A stretch of DNA of 64,000 nt from Brachybacterium sacelli (GTDB taxonomy: Bacteria > Actinomycetota > Actinomycetes > Actinomycetales > Dermabacteraceae). The DNA lies in the NCBI RefSeq assembly GCF_017876545.1, contig NZ_JAGIOD010000001.1, positions 744,001 through 808,000 on the forward strand, written 5' to 3'. The position numbers and the translations under genes are program-made. The notes under the pieces are model-generated. The model was given only the letters and a program-made list of their open reading frames with translations, was not told the origin of the DNA and ran no database searches. Below are positions 53,880 through 62,562 of this stretch, piece after piece; position 1 is the stretch's first letter; each line of letters opens with the position of its first letter.

Positions 53880-54920
53880 TCAGGCGGCCACGCGGGAGTC
53901 GTCGCGGATCTGGCCCACGAGCTCCTCGAGCATGTCCTCCAGGGTGACGATGCCGACCACCGCGCCGTGCTCGTCGGTGGCGGCGCCCAGGTGCGCTCCG
54001 CTGCCCTGCATCGTGGTCAGGGCCTGACGCAGGGGTTCGTCCGCACCGATCTCGGGCAGGACGCGGATGCGCGCCGCCGGGATCGGGTCGTCGCGGTGCT
54101 CCTGCACGGAGTCCAGCAGGTCCTTGATGTGGACGTAGCCGGTCAGCTGCCCCGCGGCGGTCCGCACCGGGAATCGGGAGAAGCCCTCGACGGCGGCGGT
54201 CTCCGCCTCGGCGGCGGTGACACCCTCGGGCAGGCTCGAGATCCGCTCCAGCGGGATCACCAGGTTGGCCACGCTGCGGGCCTCGAAGCGCAGCGCACCG
54301 AGCAGCAGCGCCTCGTCGTTGTCCTCCAGCAGCCCGCCCTCACGGGACTCGCTGACCATCGCCGCCACCTCGTTGCGGGTGAACACACTGGTCACCTCGT
54401 CCTTCGGGGTGACCCCGATGATCCGCAGCACCAGGTTCCCGCTGGCGTTGAGCAGCCACAGCAGCGGGCGCAGCACCGTGACGATGCCCATCAGCAGCGG
54501 GGCGAGGATCAGCGCCATCCGCTCGGGACCGGCCAGGGCGATGTTCTTGGGCACCATCTCACCGAAGACGACGTGCAGGTAGGTGACCAGGGCCAGGGCG
54601 ATCACGAAGGAGATCGGATGGACCAGCGCCCCGGGCACGCCGAGCATCTCGAAGGGTGCCTCGAGCAGGTGGGCGATGGCGGGTTCGCTGATGGCGCCGA
54701 GTGCCAGCGAGCACACGGTGATGCCCATCTGGGCGCCAGCCATCATCAGTGAGACGTGCTCCATGGCATTGATCGTGACCTTCGCGGCCCACCGGCCCTC
54801 GAGGGCCTTGGGCTCGATCACGGAGCGTCGGGCGGAGATCAGCGAGAACTCCGCGCCGACGAAGAAGGCGTTCAGCAGCAGCAGGAGAAGGGTCAGGCCG
54901 AGGCCGAGTCCGGTGCTCAT
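53880..54920 (-). CDS. CNNM/CorC-family membrane protein (DUF21 plus CBS pair)
   Basis: 346 residues from ATG 54920, coupled by an ATGA overlap with the upstream paralogue. DUF21 helices cover residues 1-190 with LLLLLNAFFVGAEFSLISAR and ALALVTYLHVVFGEMVPKNI. A CBS pair follows, with FSRFPVRTAAGQLTGYVHIK and VTLEDMLEELVGQIRDD. The CorC_HlyC domain is absent, so it is shorter than its partner. The family is linked to magnesium or cobalt efflux. Probably a heteromeric partner of the next-listed protein. Confidence 0.87.
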   Translation of the reverse strand: MSTGLGLGLTLLLLLLNAFFVGAEFSLISARRSVIEPKALEGRWAAKVTINAMEHVSLMMAGAQMGITVCSLALGAISEPAIAHLLEAPFEMLGVPGALVHPISFVIALALVTYLHVVFGEMVPKNIALAGPERMALILAPLLMGIVTVLRPLLWLLNASGNLVLRIIGVTPKDEVTSVFTRNEVAAMVSESREGGLLEDNDEALLLGALRFEARSVANLVIPLERISSLPEGVTAAEAETAAVEGFSRFPVRTAAGQLTGYVHIKDLLDSVQEHRDDPIPAARIRVLPEIGADEPLRQALTTMQGSGAHLGAATDEHGAVVGIVTLEDMLEELVGQIRDDSRVAA

Positions 54921-56383
54921 CGGCTCACCCCGCTCGTATCGCGTCCGGCGGGCGTCCGATCCGCGACCGCCCCCTCGCCGTGGCGAGCGCGCTCGGCGGC
55001 CCCGGCACGGTCACCGGAGCCGTTCTCCGCGTCGCCGTCCTCGTGCTCGTCGGCCGCGGGCTCGACCTTCACGTGGACGGTCTCGATGCGCATGCCGTCG
55101 ACCTCGGTGACCTGGAGGCGCAGCTGCGCCGGCTCCTCACCGGGGGCGGGATCGGTGTCCACGACGATCTCGTCCCCGACCTCCGCGAGGCGTCCCAGCT
55201 CGAGGGTGACCAGGCCGGCGAGGGTGTCGTAGTCCTCGTGCTCGGGCACGGTCACGCCGAGGCGCTCGGTGGCCTCGTCGGGACGCATCCGCGCGTCGAG
55301 GTCCCAGGAGCCGTCGGGCTCGGGGGTGTCGTCCATCTCCTCGTCGTGCTCGTCGCGCACCTCGCCGACGATCTCCTCGACCAGGTCCTCGAGCGTGATC
55401 AGCCCGGCGTGGTCGCCGAACTCGTCGACCACCACGGCCATCTGCAGCCCGCCGCCGCGCAGGGTGTCCATGAGGTCGTCCAGCGGCACGGTGTCCGGCA
55501 CGAAGGTGGCGGTGCCCATCACGGCGTCGACCCGGGTGGTGGGTCGCTCGTCGAAGGGGACGGCCAGGCCGTGTCGGATGTGTGCGACACCGGCGATCTC
55601 GTTCTCGTCGGTCAGCACCGGGAAGCGGGAGTGACCCGTGGTGCGGGCCAGCTCCAGCAGGTCCTCGACGGTGTCGTCCACGTCGAGGGAGTCCATGCGA
55701 CCGCGCGGGACCATCGCATCGTGGGCGCGACGGTCGCCGAAGGCGAGGGTGCGCTGGACCAGCGAGGCGGTCTCCTCCGCGAGCGCTCCTTCGTCGGCCG
55801 AGCGCTTGACCAGCGCGGAGAGCTCATCGGCGCTGCGGGCGGAGCTGAGCTCCTCCTGCGGCTCGACCCCGAGGGCGCGCACCACGGCATTCGCGTTGCC
55901 GTTGAACAGGCGGATCGGCAGGCCGAAGATCTTCGTGAAGATCCGCTGGAAGCCGACGACCATCTTCGCGGTGCGCAGAGGCTGCGCGATCGCCATGTTC
56001 TTGGGGACCAGCTCGCCGAAGATCATGGTCGCCCCGGTCGCGAGCAGCAGGGCGATGGTGACGGACACCGACCGGGCGGCGACCGTCCCGAGTCCCATGT
56101 CCACCAGGACCGGTCCGACCAGGGCGGCGATCGCCGGCTCCGCGAGGAAGCCGATGCCCAGGTTGGTGACGGTGATGCCGAGCTGTGCTCCGGAGAGCTG
56201 GGTGGAGAGGGTCTTCATCCCCTCCAGCACGCCGCCGGCGCGCTTGTCGCCACGGTCGACCGCCGCCTCGACGTCATTGCGGTTGGCGGTGATGAGGGAG
56301 AACTCGGCGGCGACGAATCCGCCGCAGGCGGCGACCAGCAGCAGGCCGACGCCCAGGGATATGAGGGGACCGATCAGGTCCAT
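54917..56383 (-). CDS. CNNM/CorC-family membrane protein with CorC_HlyC domain
   Basis: 488 residues. DUF21 helices with GLLLVAACGGFVAAEFSLIT and TMIFGELVPKNMAIAQPLRT, then a CBS pair (GHSRFPVLTDENEIAGVAHI, GLITLEDLVEEIVGEVRDEH), a CorC_HlyC domain (VPEHEDYDTLAGLVTLELGR) and an acidic tail of about 45 residues. CNNM proteins bind Mg-ATP at the CBS pair and export divalent cations. It is the first gene of a two-gene operon. A small reading frame just upstream overlaps its start. Confidence 0.89.
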   Translation of the reverse strand: MDLIGPLISLGVGLLLVAACGGFVAAEFSLITANRNDVEAAVDRGDKRAGGVLEGMKTLSTQLSGAQLGITVTNLGIGFLAEPAIAALVGPVLVDMGLGTVAARSVSVTIALLLATGATMIFGELVPKNMAIAQPLRTAKMVVGFQRIFTKIFGLPIRLFNGNANAVVRALGVEPQEELSSARSADELSALVKRSADEGALAEETASLVQRTLAFGDRRAHDAMVPRGRMDSLDVDDTVEDLLELARTTGHSRFPVLTDENEIAGVAHIRHGLAVPFDERPTTRVDAVMGTATFVPDTVPLDDLMDTLRGGGLQMAVVVDEFGDHAGLITLEDLVEEIVGEVRDEHDEEMDDTPEPDGSWDLDARMRPDEATERLGVTVPEHEDYDTLAGLVTLELGRLAEVGDEIVVDTDPAPGEEPAQLRLQVTEVDGMRIETVHVKVEPAADEHEDGDAENGSGDRAGAAERARHGEGAVADRTPAGRDTSGVSR

Positions 56384-56466
56384 GGACGGGTCCCCCCGCG
56401 GGAAGTGAGTGTGTTCAGGCCCGAAGGCCTTCGACTGTCACTGGGGGCGTCGCTGGCGGCGCTCAT
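56374..56466 (-). CDS. Possible 30-residue leader peptide upstream of the CNNM/CorC pair
   Basis: ATG 56466 follows CAGGAG by three bases, a strong ribosome site. The frame encodes MSAASDAPSDSRRPSGLNTL and ten more residues and ends at TGA 56374-56376, ten bases inside the next gene in another frame. TAGCAT at 56525-56520 could be the -10 box. Its role might be translational coupling or attenuation. Composition is Ser/Arg/Asp-rich and it resembles no known peptide. Low confidence as a gene; an ordinary leader is the alternative. Confidence 0.3.
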   Translation of the reverse strand: MSAASDAPSDSRRPSGLNTLTSRGGTRPWT

Positions 56467-56680
56467 GGTCTCCTGGTGCTCCTCATGATCCGCTCCGTCT
56501 CTCGGAGAGGAATGAGGGAATGCTACAACTCGAACCCTGGGTGCGGGAGGGGTTGTGGATGCGAGGTCCGACGCACCTGCCCCGCGGCCGCGCCGCCGTA
56601 TCCTCCGGACCTGTCCGGCAGGCGGTTGCGTCTGCGCGGGACGCGTGCGCAGGGGCCGCCCGCGACGTCGACGGGCACGG

Positions 56681-57376
56681 TCAGCCGGTGGTCCGCTCAG
56701 CGGCGCGGCGCTGGAGGAAGCTCGCCACGGCCCGCAGCTCGACCTCGTCGACCGCGTGGGCGAGGTCGGGCCGGCGCTCCTCCTCGAGCCGGGTGTGCGC
56801 ACTCATGAACTCGCGCACCGCGTCCTCGTCCTCGGCGGCGAACAGAGGGTCCAGGCCGCCATGGCCCCACAGCGCGGGCGGGCGGGCTGCGGCGAGCGCG
56901 GCGTCCCCGGGCATGGGCGCGGGGAAGGGGCGACCGGAGAGCTGGACCACCCAGTCCAGCGCCCCGGGGTTCCGGCGCAGCAGCTGCAGGGCGAGGGTCC
57001 CGCCCTGGGAAAAGCCGAGGGCGCCGGTGACGCGGATCCCGCGGTCGGCCTGGTCGGCGACCCAGGCCTCGACGGCGGCGGCCGAGGTCTCCAGCGCCTC
57101 GGTCCGTGACGGGTCCACCGGCATCTCGAACCAGGCGTAGCCCTGGACGTAGCGGAAGATGCCCCGCAGGGAGGCGTAGGTGAAAGCCGTCGGGAGGAAC
57201 GGGACGAGGCCGGCGAGGTCACCCTCGTGGCTGCCCAGTCCGTGCAGCAGCATCACCACCGGCTTGCGGGCGGCACCCTCCGCCTCGGCGCCGGGCGGGT
57301 CCGCGCGCACGACGGCGGTGTCGTCGATGCTCGGCGCGATCAGCTCGACCGGCGGGTACTGGGGCGCGTTCGTCAT
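56681..57376 (-). CDS. Alpha/beta hydrolase (carboxylesterase/phospholipase type)
   Basis: 231 residues from ATG 57376, six bases after TACGCT (leaderless pattern). VVMLLHGLGSHEGDLAGLVP holds the oxyanion strand, GALGFSQGGTLALQLL the nucleophile elbow (GFSQGG), PALWGHGGLDPLFAAEDEDA the Asp region, and a His near the C-terminus would complete the triad. This is the pattern of the PhospholipaseA1/YpfH-like carboxylesterase family. Cytoplasmic; substrate unknown. The 297-base gap to the CNNM gene holds only the possible leader peptide. Confidence 0.88.
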   Translation of the reverse strand: MTNAPQYPPVELIAPSIDDTAVVRADPPGAEAEGAARKPVVMLLHGLGSHEGDLAGLVPFLPTAFTYASLRGIFRYVQGYAWFEMPVDPSRTEALETSAAAVEAWVADQADRGIRVTGALGFSQGGTLALQLLRRNPGALDWVVQLSGRPFPAPMPGDAALAAARPPALWGHGGLDPLFAAEDEDAVREFMSAHTRLEEERRPDLAHAVDEVELRAVASFLQRRAAERTTG

Positions 57377-57578
57377 GGTCCGAGCGTACTGCGCACGCCG
57401 CGGAGGGCGGGCCACGGGCCATCGGAGGCGTCCGGGCAGGGAAGAACCCGCGGGTTGCGCTTCTGCGCTGGTCGGATGGACGATGTCCGACCCCCGCGGG
57501 TCCCGGCAGCTCGGTGGTATTCGCTGCACGTCCGTCGATCTGGGGGCCCGCTGTCAGCGGGTCAGGTCGAGGGTCGCC

Positions 57579-57634
57579 TCAGCGGCGAGCCACCTCACAT
57601 GTCCGATAAGAAATCACTTCTCGGATCACCTCCC
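57579..57634 (-). other. Near-perfect ribosome-binding sequence with a 12-codon frame
   Basis: On the minus strand GGGAGGTGATCC (57634-57623) is almost fully complementary to the 16S rRNA tail. After GAGAA comes GTG (57617) and a 12-codon frame, MISYRTCEVARR, ending at TGA 57579. The plus strand reads GGATCACCTCCCTTCC, like the 3' end of 16S rRNA. A hairpin TCCG/CGGA with AGAA/TTCT lies at 57602-57625. It stands about 200 bases upstream of the alpha/beta hydrolase gene. Could be a leader peptide, an anti-SD mimic or chance. The rest of the 444-base gap (57377-57821) holds the palindrome AACCCGCGGGTT and no gene. Confidence 0.3.
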
Positions 57635-57821
57635 TTCCTGTGTCCCTCCACGGTAGGACCGGCCCGGCAGAGGGTGCAACGGATTTATCCGAGGGCGAAG
57701 TCTGCGGCGAGATCGGTGAGCGCGCCGCGACCCCTGTCCCCGTCGGCCCCACCGTGCTTGGATGGTCCTCGGCCCGCTGGCGAAGCCGACATCGACGTCG
57801 TCCCCGACGAGGAGCGCACCC

Positions 57822-59549
57822 GTGCAGTCCGTCCTGACCGATTCCCTGGAGAAGGTGCTCGGGGACTCCGCCCCGCGGCCTGCCGAGCTGATCGGGGGCG
57901 CCCACGCCTCCGGTTTCCTGGGCGAGGTGCTGTCCGTGCAGGTGGCCCTGCTGCTCGAGGAACAGGAGGCTACGAGCGAGGCCCCCGGTTCGGTCCCGGA
58001 CACCGTTCCCTCCGGCCGCCTCGCCCGTGCGCCGCACGACCTCACGGACGGCTCGGCCGAGGTGGGAGTCCACCTCACCGGAAGCCTCGCCGACCGGGCG
58101 CGCGTCCATGCGGTGCGCCGGGTACCGGTCTCCACTCCCGCCCCCGAGGACGCCGACGAGCACTACCTGGTCACCGAGCCGGGAGAGTACCCGGACCTCC
58201 TCGAGCCGCTCCCCGATCGCATCGCGCGCCTGCAGACCGGGATCTGGGAGGCGCTGTGGGTCGAGGTGGCCCCGCACGAGACGGCCGAGGCCGGCGCGCA
58301 CGAGCTCACCATCGCCCTCACCACCGCCGACGGGGAGCTGCTGGCCGAGCACACGGCGCATCTGCGCATCCATCCCCATCAGCTGCCACCGCTGGCACTG
58401 ACCAACACCCACTGGTTCCATGCCGATTGCCTCGCCAGTCACTACGACGTCGACGTGTTCTCGCAGCGGCACTGGGAGCTCCTGGAGGCCTTCCTCGCCT
58501 CGGCTCGGGAGATGGGCGTGAACTCGGTGCTCACCCCCACCTGGACCCCGCCGCTGGACACCGCGGAGGGCCATACCCGCCCGACCGTGCAGCTGGTGGG
58601 GATCCATGATCACGACGGCGAGTACGGCTTCGACTTCCACCGGCTGGACCGCTGGCTGGGGATCTGCCGCGACCTGGGGTTCACGGGGATCGAGGTCGCG
58701 CACCTGTTCACCCAGTGGGGCGCCCGCTTCACGCCCGCGATCCAGGTGGAGACCCCCACCGGGACGGAGGACCGCTTCGGCTGGCACGTCCCGGCGACCT
58801 CCCCCGGCTACCGCCGACTGCTCGAGGCCCTGATCCCGGCGCTGCGCGAGCATCTCGCGGACCACTGGGAGGGCCAGGTGCTGTGGCACATCAGCGATGA
58901 GCCGAGCCAGGACCATCTCGAGGAGTACCGCGCCGCGAAGGGCCAGGTCGCCGACCTGCTCGAGGGGGTGCGCGTGGTCGACGCGCTGAGCTCCTACGAC
59001 TTCGCCGCCCAGGGTGTGGTCGAGACCCCGATCGTGGCGACCGACCACGTCGGCCCCTTCCTCGAGGCCGGTCGGACGCCGTGGGTGTACTACTGCGTCT
59101 CCCAGAACCGCGACGTGGCCAACCGGTACATCGCCCTGCCCTCGGTGCGCAATCGGGTGCTGGGCCGTCAGCTGTTCGCCTTCGACGCCCCCGGGTTCCT
59201 GCACTGGGGCTACAACTTCTGGTTCTCGCAGTTCTCGCTGCAGCGGATCGACCCGTTCCAGGACACCTGCGCGGGCGGGCCCTTCTTCGGCGGCGACCCC
59301 TTCGCGGTCTACCCGGGGCCCGACGGCACGGCCTGGCCGTCCCTCCGTCACCGCGTGTTCGCCCAGGCCATGGCCGACCATCGCGCACTGACCTGGCTCG
59401 CGGAGCTCACCGACCGCCCGAGCGCGAAGGCCCTGATCGACGAGGGCGGCACGCTGACCTATTCCTCGTTCTCCTACGACGTGGGCGCGCACCTGCGCTC
59501 CCGGCACGCGGCCGACGAGAGGATCCTGGCCGCGCTCGAAGCGCACTGA
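57822..59549 (+). CDS. DUF4091-type glycoside-hydrolase-like protein
   Basis: 575 residues from GTG 57822, seven bases after GAGGAG. An N-terminal beta domain of about 190 residues (with TGIWEALWVEVAPHETAEAG) is followed by a TIM-barrel-like part with FHADCLASHYDVDVFSQRHW, GEYGFDFHRLDRWL, DLGFTGIEVAHLFTQWGARF, VLWHISDEPSQDHLEEY and FLHWGYNFWFSQFSLQRIDP. These match the DUF4091 family; His and Glu in WHISDEP are candidates for catalysis. No signal peptide, so the substrate would be intracellular. It is alone on the plus strand. Confidence 0.82.
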   Translation: MQSVLTDSLEKVLGDSAPRPAELIGGAHASGFLGEVLSVQVALLLEEQEATSEAPGSVPDTVPSGRLARAPHDLTDGSAEVGVHLTGSLADRARVHAVRRVPVSTPAPEDADEHYLVTEPGEYPDLLEPLPDRIARLQTGIWEALWVEVAPHETAEAGAHELTIALTTADGELLAEHTAHLRIHPHQLPPLALTNTHWFHADCLASHYDVDVFSQRHWELLEAFLASAREMGVNSVLTPTWTPPLDTAEGHTRPTVQLVGIHDHDGEYGFDFHRLDRWLGICRDLGFTGIEVAHLFTQWGARFTPAIQVETPTGTEDRFGWHVPATSPGYRRLLEALIPALREHLADHWEGQVLWHISDEPSQDHLEEYRAAKGQVADLLEGVRVVDALSSYDFAAQGVVETPIVATDHVGPFLEAGRTPWVYYCVSQNRDVANRYIALPSVRNRVLGRQLFAFDAPGFLHWGYNFWFSQFSLQRIDPFQDTCAGGPFFGGDPFAVYPGPDGTAWPSLRHRVFAQAMADHRALTWLAELTDRPSAKALIDEGGTLTYSSFSYDVGAHLRSRHAADERILAALEAH

Positions 59550-59563
59550 GGTCGGCCCGGCCG

Positions 59564-59598
59564 GCGGCGGGGCGGATCCGCCGCTCGGGCCCCGCCGC
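59564..59598. terminator. Hairpin between convergent DUF4091 and acidic-protein genes
   Basis: GCGGCGGGGC (59564-59573) pairs with GCCCCGCCGC (59589-59598) over a 15-base loop. Confidence 0.6.
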
Positions 59599-60009
59599 TC
59601 AGGCCTCGGGGTCGGCGAGGTCCCGCTCGGTGCCGAGCGCGTCGCCCTCGGTCCCGGCGAGGTGATCGAGCTCCTCGTCGTCGGCGTCGATCTCCATCCG
59701 GTCCTGGTCACGGTTGCCCTGCTCGGCGGCGGAAGCGTCGTCGGCGCCGCGCTCGCGGTCGTCGTCGAAGCCGTAGCCGTCGGTGTTGCGGGAGTCAGCG
59801 CCCTCGGCGACCACCCGGTCGGTCTCCAGGGCGTCGTCGATGCTCACCTCGCCCGGCTCGTCGTCGGCCGGACGCGAGTACTCGTCCTCGCTGGTCTCGG
59901 CGAGCTGCTCGAGGTCCGGGTCCTGGGCCGGGGCGGGGCCCTGGGCCTCTCCTGGACCTGCCGCCTCGTCCTGCAGAGCGGCGGTCTCGGGGTCGAAGGG
60001 CTCGGTCAT
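59599..60009 (-). CDS. Highly acidic, probably disordered protein
   Basis: 136 residues from ATG 60009, six bases after AGGAGG. It is rich in Asp, Glu, Ala and Gly with runs such as LAETSEDEYSRPADDEPGE and GYGFDDDRERGADDASAA. There is no hydrophobic core and no recognisable motif. Similar acidic proteins of unknown role are common in actinobacteria. It follows the PfpI-like gene by 66 bases on the same strand, so they may form an operon. Function unknown. Confidence 0.7.
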   Translation of the reverse strand: MTEPFDPETAALQDEAAGPGEAQGPAPAQDPDLEQLAETSEDEYSRPADDEPGEVSIDDALETDRVVAEGADSRNTDGYGFDDDRERGADDASAAEQGNRDQDRMEIDADDEELDHLAGTEGDALGTERDLADPEA

Positions 60010-60075
60010 GGCGTTCCTCCTGGAGGGCTGGTCGGCGGGATCGGGTCGGTCCACGGCCGCGCGGCGCGGCGCTGC

Positions 60076-60630
60076 TCAGCTCAGGGCGTCGATGATCGCC
60101 GTGGTGAATGCCTCGAGGTCGTCCGGGGAGCGAGAGGTGATCAGGAGGAACCCGGCGGACTCGTCGAGGACGACCTCCTGGTCCTTCCACTGTGCACCCG
60201 CATTGCGGAGGTCGGTGCTGATGGTGGGGACCGAGGTCAGCTGCCGCCCCTCGACGAGCTCGGACTCGATGAGCACCCAGGGGGCGTGGCAGATCGCCGC
60301 CACCGGCTTGCCGGCGTCGGCGAATCCCTTCACCAGGGCCTGGACGGTCTCGTCGGTGCGCAGGGAGTCGGCGTTCAGGGTGCCGCCGGGGAGGACGAGG
60401 GCGTCGAAGTCGCTCGCCTGCACGGCGTCGTAGGTGGTGTCGACGGGGACTTCCGGGCCGAGGTCGTGGTCGAGCACGAGAGTGCGGACGGTCCCTGTCT
60501 CCGTGGCGGCGACGGTGACGCTCGCGCCCGCTTCGCGGAGGGTGGCGATGGGGCGCTGGATCTCGTCGGTCTCCGTGCCGAAGTTGCTGGTCACCAGGAG
60601 AATCGTGCGGCCTTCGAGAGTGCTGGTCAT
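60076..60630 (-). CDS. DJ-1/PfpI-family protein (YhbO/general stress type)
   Basis: 184 residues from ATG 60630, six bases after AAGGAG. The nucleophile elbow is PVAAICHAPWVLIESELVEG with Cys in AICHAPW. DFDALVLPGGTLNADSLR and the early TILLVTSNFGTETDEIQRP are also typical of PfpI/YhbO proteins, which act in stress protection and glyoxal-adduct repair. Cytoplasmic. It comes ahead of the acidic-protein gene. The 277 bases upstream contain no other gene I can support. Confidence 0.9.
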   Translation of the reverse strand: MTSTLEGRTILLVTSNFGTETDEIQRPIATLREAGASVTVAATETGTVRTLVLDHDLGPEVPVDTTYDAVQASDFDALVLPGGTLNADSLRTDETVQALVKGFADAGKPVAAICHAPWVLIESELVEGRQLTSVPTISTDLRNAGAQWKDQEVVLDESAGFLLITSRSPDDLEAFTTAIIDALS

Positions 60631-60907
60631 GGCTTTCTCCTTCCGTCGTGCGGGTCGACGGCGGGGCCCCGGCGTGCAGTGACGTCGGCCCCGTCCCGCC
60701 TGTGGTCCTGACCGTAGCACCGCCTGCCCGGTGGCCCCCGACCGATCGGTGTCGACCGTTGGCAGCACCTCCGGCGCGGCGACTGCTCGCGCCGGGGCGA
60801 TACCCGGGGGGCAGGTCCTTCTCCCGCGACGAGGCCGCCATGGAGCGTCCATGGCGGCCTCGGCGGTCACTGCTGGAGGAGCCGGGCTCTGCGGCCCGGA
60901 ACGCGGA

Positions 60908-62359
60908 TCAGCCTTCCGGTCGCGGGGGAATCGCGGGGCCGGCCGACGGGGTCGGGCCCGCATCGGGCGGACCCGAGGAGGGCGGACCTGACGCAGCCGG
61001 ACCCGAGGACCCTGGACCCGAGGAGGCGGGACCGCCCGTGCCCGGGGCGGTCGACGGAGCGGGCTTCGCGGCCTGCGCCTTCTCGAACTTCGCGAGCTGG
61101 CGGGCCGCGGCGTCGCGTCCGCCCAGACCGAACGCCAGCATCGCCGCGGCGGCGGCACCGATCACCAGGGCGCCGAAGGCCATCTGGATGATCGAGTCGG
61201 CCACTCCCATGGACTGCAGGCCCATGGCGGTGAACAGGATGATCACGGCCCACTTCACGACGGTGCCGGCGGTGCCCGAGAGCACCTTGCCGACGATCAT
61301 CGCGATGAAGAAGCCCGCCGCGATGATCGCGCCGCCGAACAGGACGTTGCCGCCCAGGGCGAGTATCTCGGTGAGGATCGCGGTGATCTGCGGGAAGCCC
61401 AGCGCCTGGGCGCCCATCACGGCGAAGAACAGCACCACGGCGATCTCGACCACGCGCAGCACGGTCGGGGTGGCCGAGGAGCCCTCCGGGAGGATGTCCT
61501 GCTTGGTCAGCCAGGCGTCGATGCCGGAGCTCTCCAGGATCGGGCGGAACAGTCCGGAGACGAACCGGGCGATGAGCACGCCGATGGCCACCAGGACCAC
61601 CGCGGCGATGATGTTCGGGATCGCGGTGAACACCGCGGTGAGCATCGCGGAGGCGGGGTCCGAGATCGAGGCGATGCCCAGGATCTGGAGCGCCGCGATG
61701 GACACGACGATCATGATCAGGGCGAACACGACGGAGCCGAGGATCTCGGGGACTTTCGATTCCTGACGGCCCTGCGGGGCCTGCTGACCCGGGTGGCCGG
61801 GCTGGCCCTGCGGGCCGGCGTGCTGCTGGCCCTGCGGCGCGGCGTGGGACTGGGTGCTCTGCACAGCGCCCTGGGCCGCAGCGGCGGGACGACCGGCGGA
61901 GGTGACGCCCCCGGTGGCCTTGTCGAAGCCGGACTGCGCCGTTCCCAGCAGTTTCCCGAAGTCCACGGCGTTCAGCGCGGTCACGATCAGGGCCCGCACG
62001 ATCTTCGCGATCGTCAGGCCGATGATGAAGACGAAGACGGCGCCGATGATGTTGGGGATGAACCCGAGAGCCTGCTCGAGCATCGTGATCACGGGCGAGA
62101 GCACCTGGGAGAGCTGGAAGATCCCGAGGATGATGATCAGGCCCAGCAACCACACGATCATCGAGGCGATGGTGCCGATCGAATTGCCGAGCGCAGCTCC
62201 GTCCACTCCGGGGCGCCGCAGAGCGGGCACCTTCTGCGTCAGACCGGCCACGCCCTTCTTGACCACCATCGCCAGAATCGCGGTGATGATGAGGATGACG
62301 ACGGCGGCGAGGACTTTCAGTCCCAGCCCCGCCCAGTCGAAGTTCGATAGGGAGTCCAC
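60908..62359 (-). CDS. TM-helix-repeat membrane protein (mechanosensitive-channel-like)
   Basis: 483 residues from GTG 62359, five bases after GGAGG. Hydrophobic repeats occur twice: LGNSIGTIASMIVWLLGLII with FIPNIIGAVFVFIIGLTIAK, and later AIPNIIAAVVLVAIGVLIAR with VVEIAVVLFFAVMGAQALGF. This is the TM_helix (PF05552) pattern of a mechanosensitive-channel-like family found in bacteria. A Gln/Pro/Gly linker of about 60 residues separates the repeats, and the C-terminal 50 residues are Pro/Ser/Gly-rich. It is a membrane protein of uncertain gating. Confidence 0.85.
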   Translation of the reverse strand: MDSLSNFDWAGLGLKVLAAVVILIITAILAMVVKKGVAGLTQKVPALRRPGVDGAALGNSIGTIASMIVWLLGLIIILGIFQLSQVLSPVITMLEQALGFIPNIIGAVFVFIIGLTIAKIVRALIVTALNAVDFGKLLGTAQSGFDKATGGVTSAGRPAAAAQGAVQSTQSHAAPQGQQHAGPQGQPGHPGQQAPQGRQESKVPEILGSVVFALIMIVVSIAALQILGIASISDPASAMLTAVFTAIPNIIAAVVLVAIGVLIARFVSGLFRPILESSGIDAWLTKQDILPEGSSATPTVLRVVEIAVVLFFAVMGAQALGFPQITAILTEILALGGNVLFGGAIIAAGFFIAMIVGKVLSGTAGTVVKWAVIILFTAMGLQSMGVADSIIQMAFGALVIGAAAAAMLAFGLGGRDAAARQLAKFEKAQAAKPAPSTAPGTGGPASSGPGSSGPAASGPPSSGPPDAGPTPSAGPAIPPRPEG

Positions 62360-62442
62360 GGGATCCTCCGGAAAGTCGAGGTACGGGATGGTCGCCGATC
62401 ACCAACGAGCCTGAGAGGCACGATCAGCAATCGACCAAGCAA

Positions 62443-62461
62443 CCTTCACGGTTCCTTCACG
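62443..62461 (+). repeat. Eleven-base-spaced direct repeat upstream of the TM-helix-repeat gene
   Basis: CCTTCACG (62443-62450) and CCTTCACG (62454-62461) repeat with an 11-base period. Such spacing fits a tandem site for a response regulator. No further copy was seen. Confidence 0.35.
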
Positions 62462-62562
62462 AAGAGCATGGACTATGACGCAGATCACGTCCAGAGTTCC
62501 TGGTGAGACGTGGAAAGTCGATACTTCACGGCAAAGTCGGTGTCCGAAACCTGCCGATTTCC

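Noticed and set aside
57615-57640. Possible 16S rRNA fragment
   Set aside because: Only about 16 bases match and the flanks show no rRNA similarity, so it is kept as a regulatory observation instead.
57579-59711. Minus-strand frame of 710 codons opposite the DUF4091 gene
   Set aside because: Arg/Gly/His-rich composition without family motifs; the plus-strand gene is clearly the real one.
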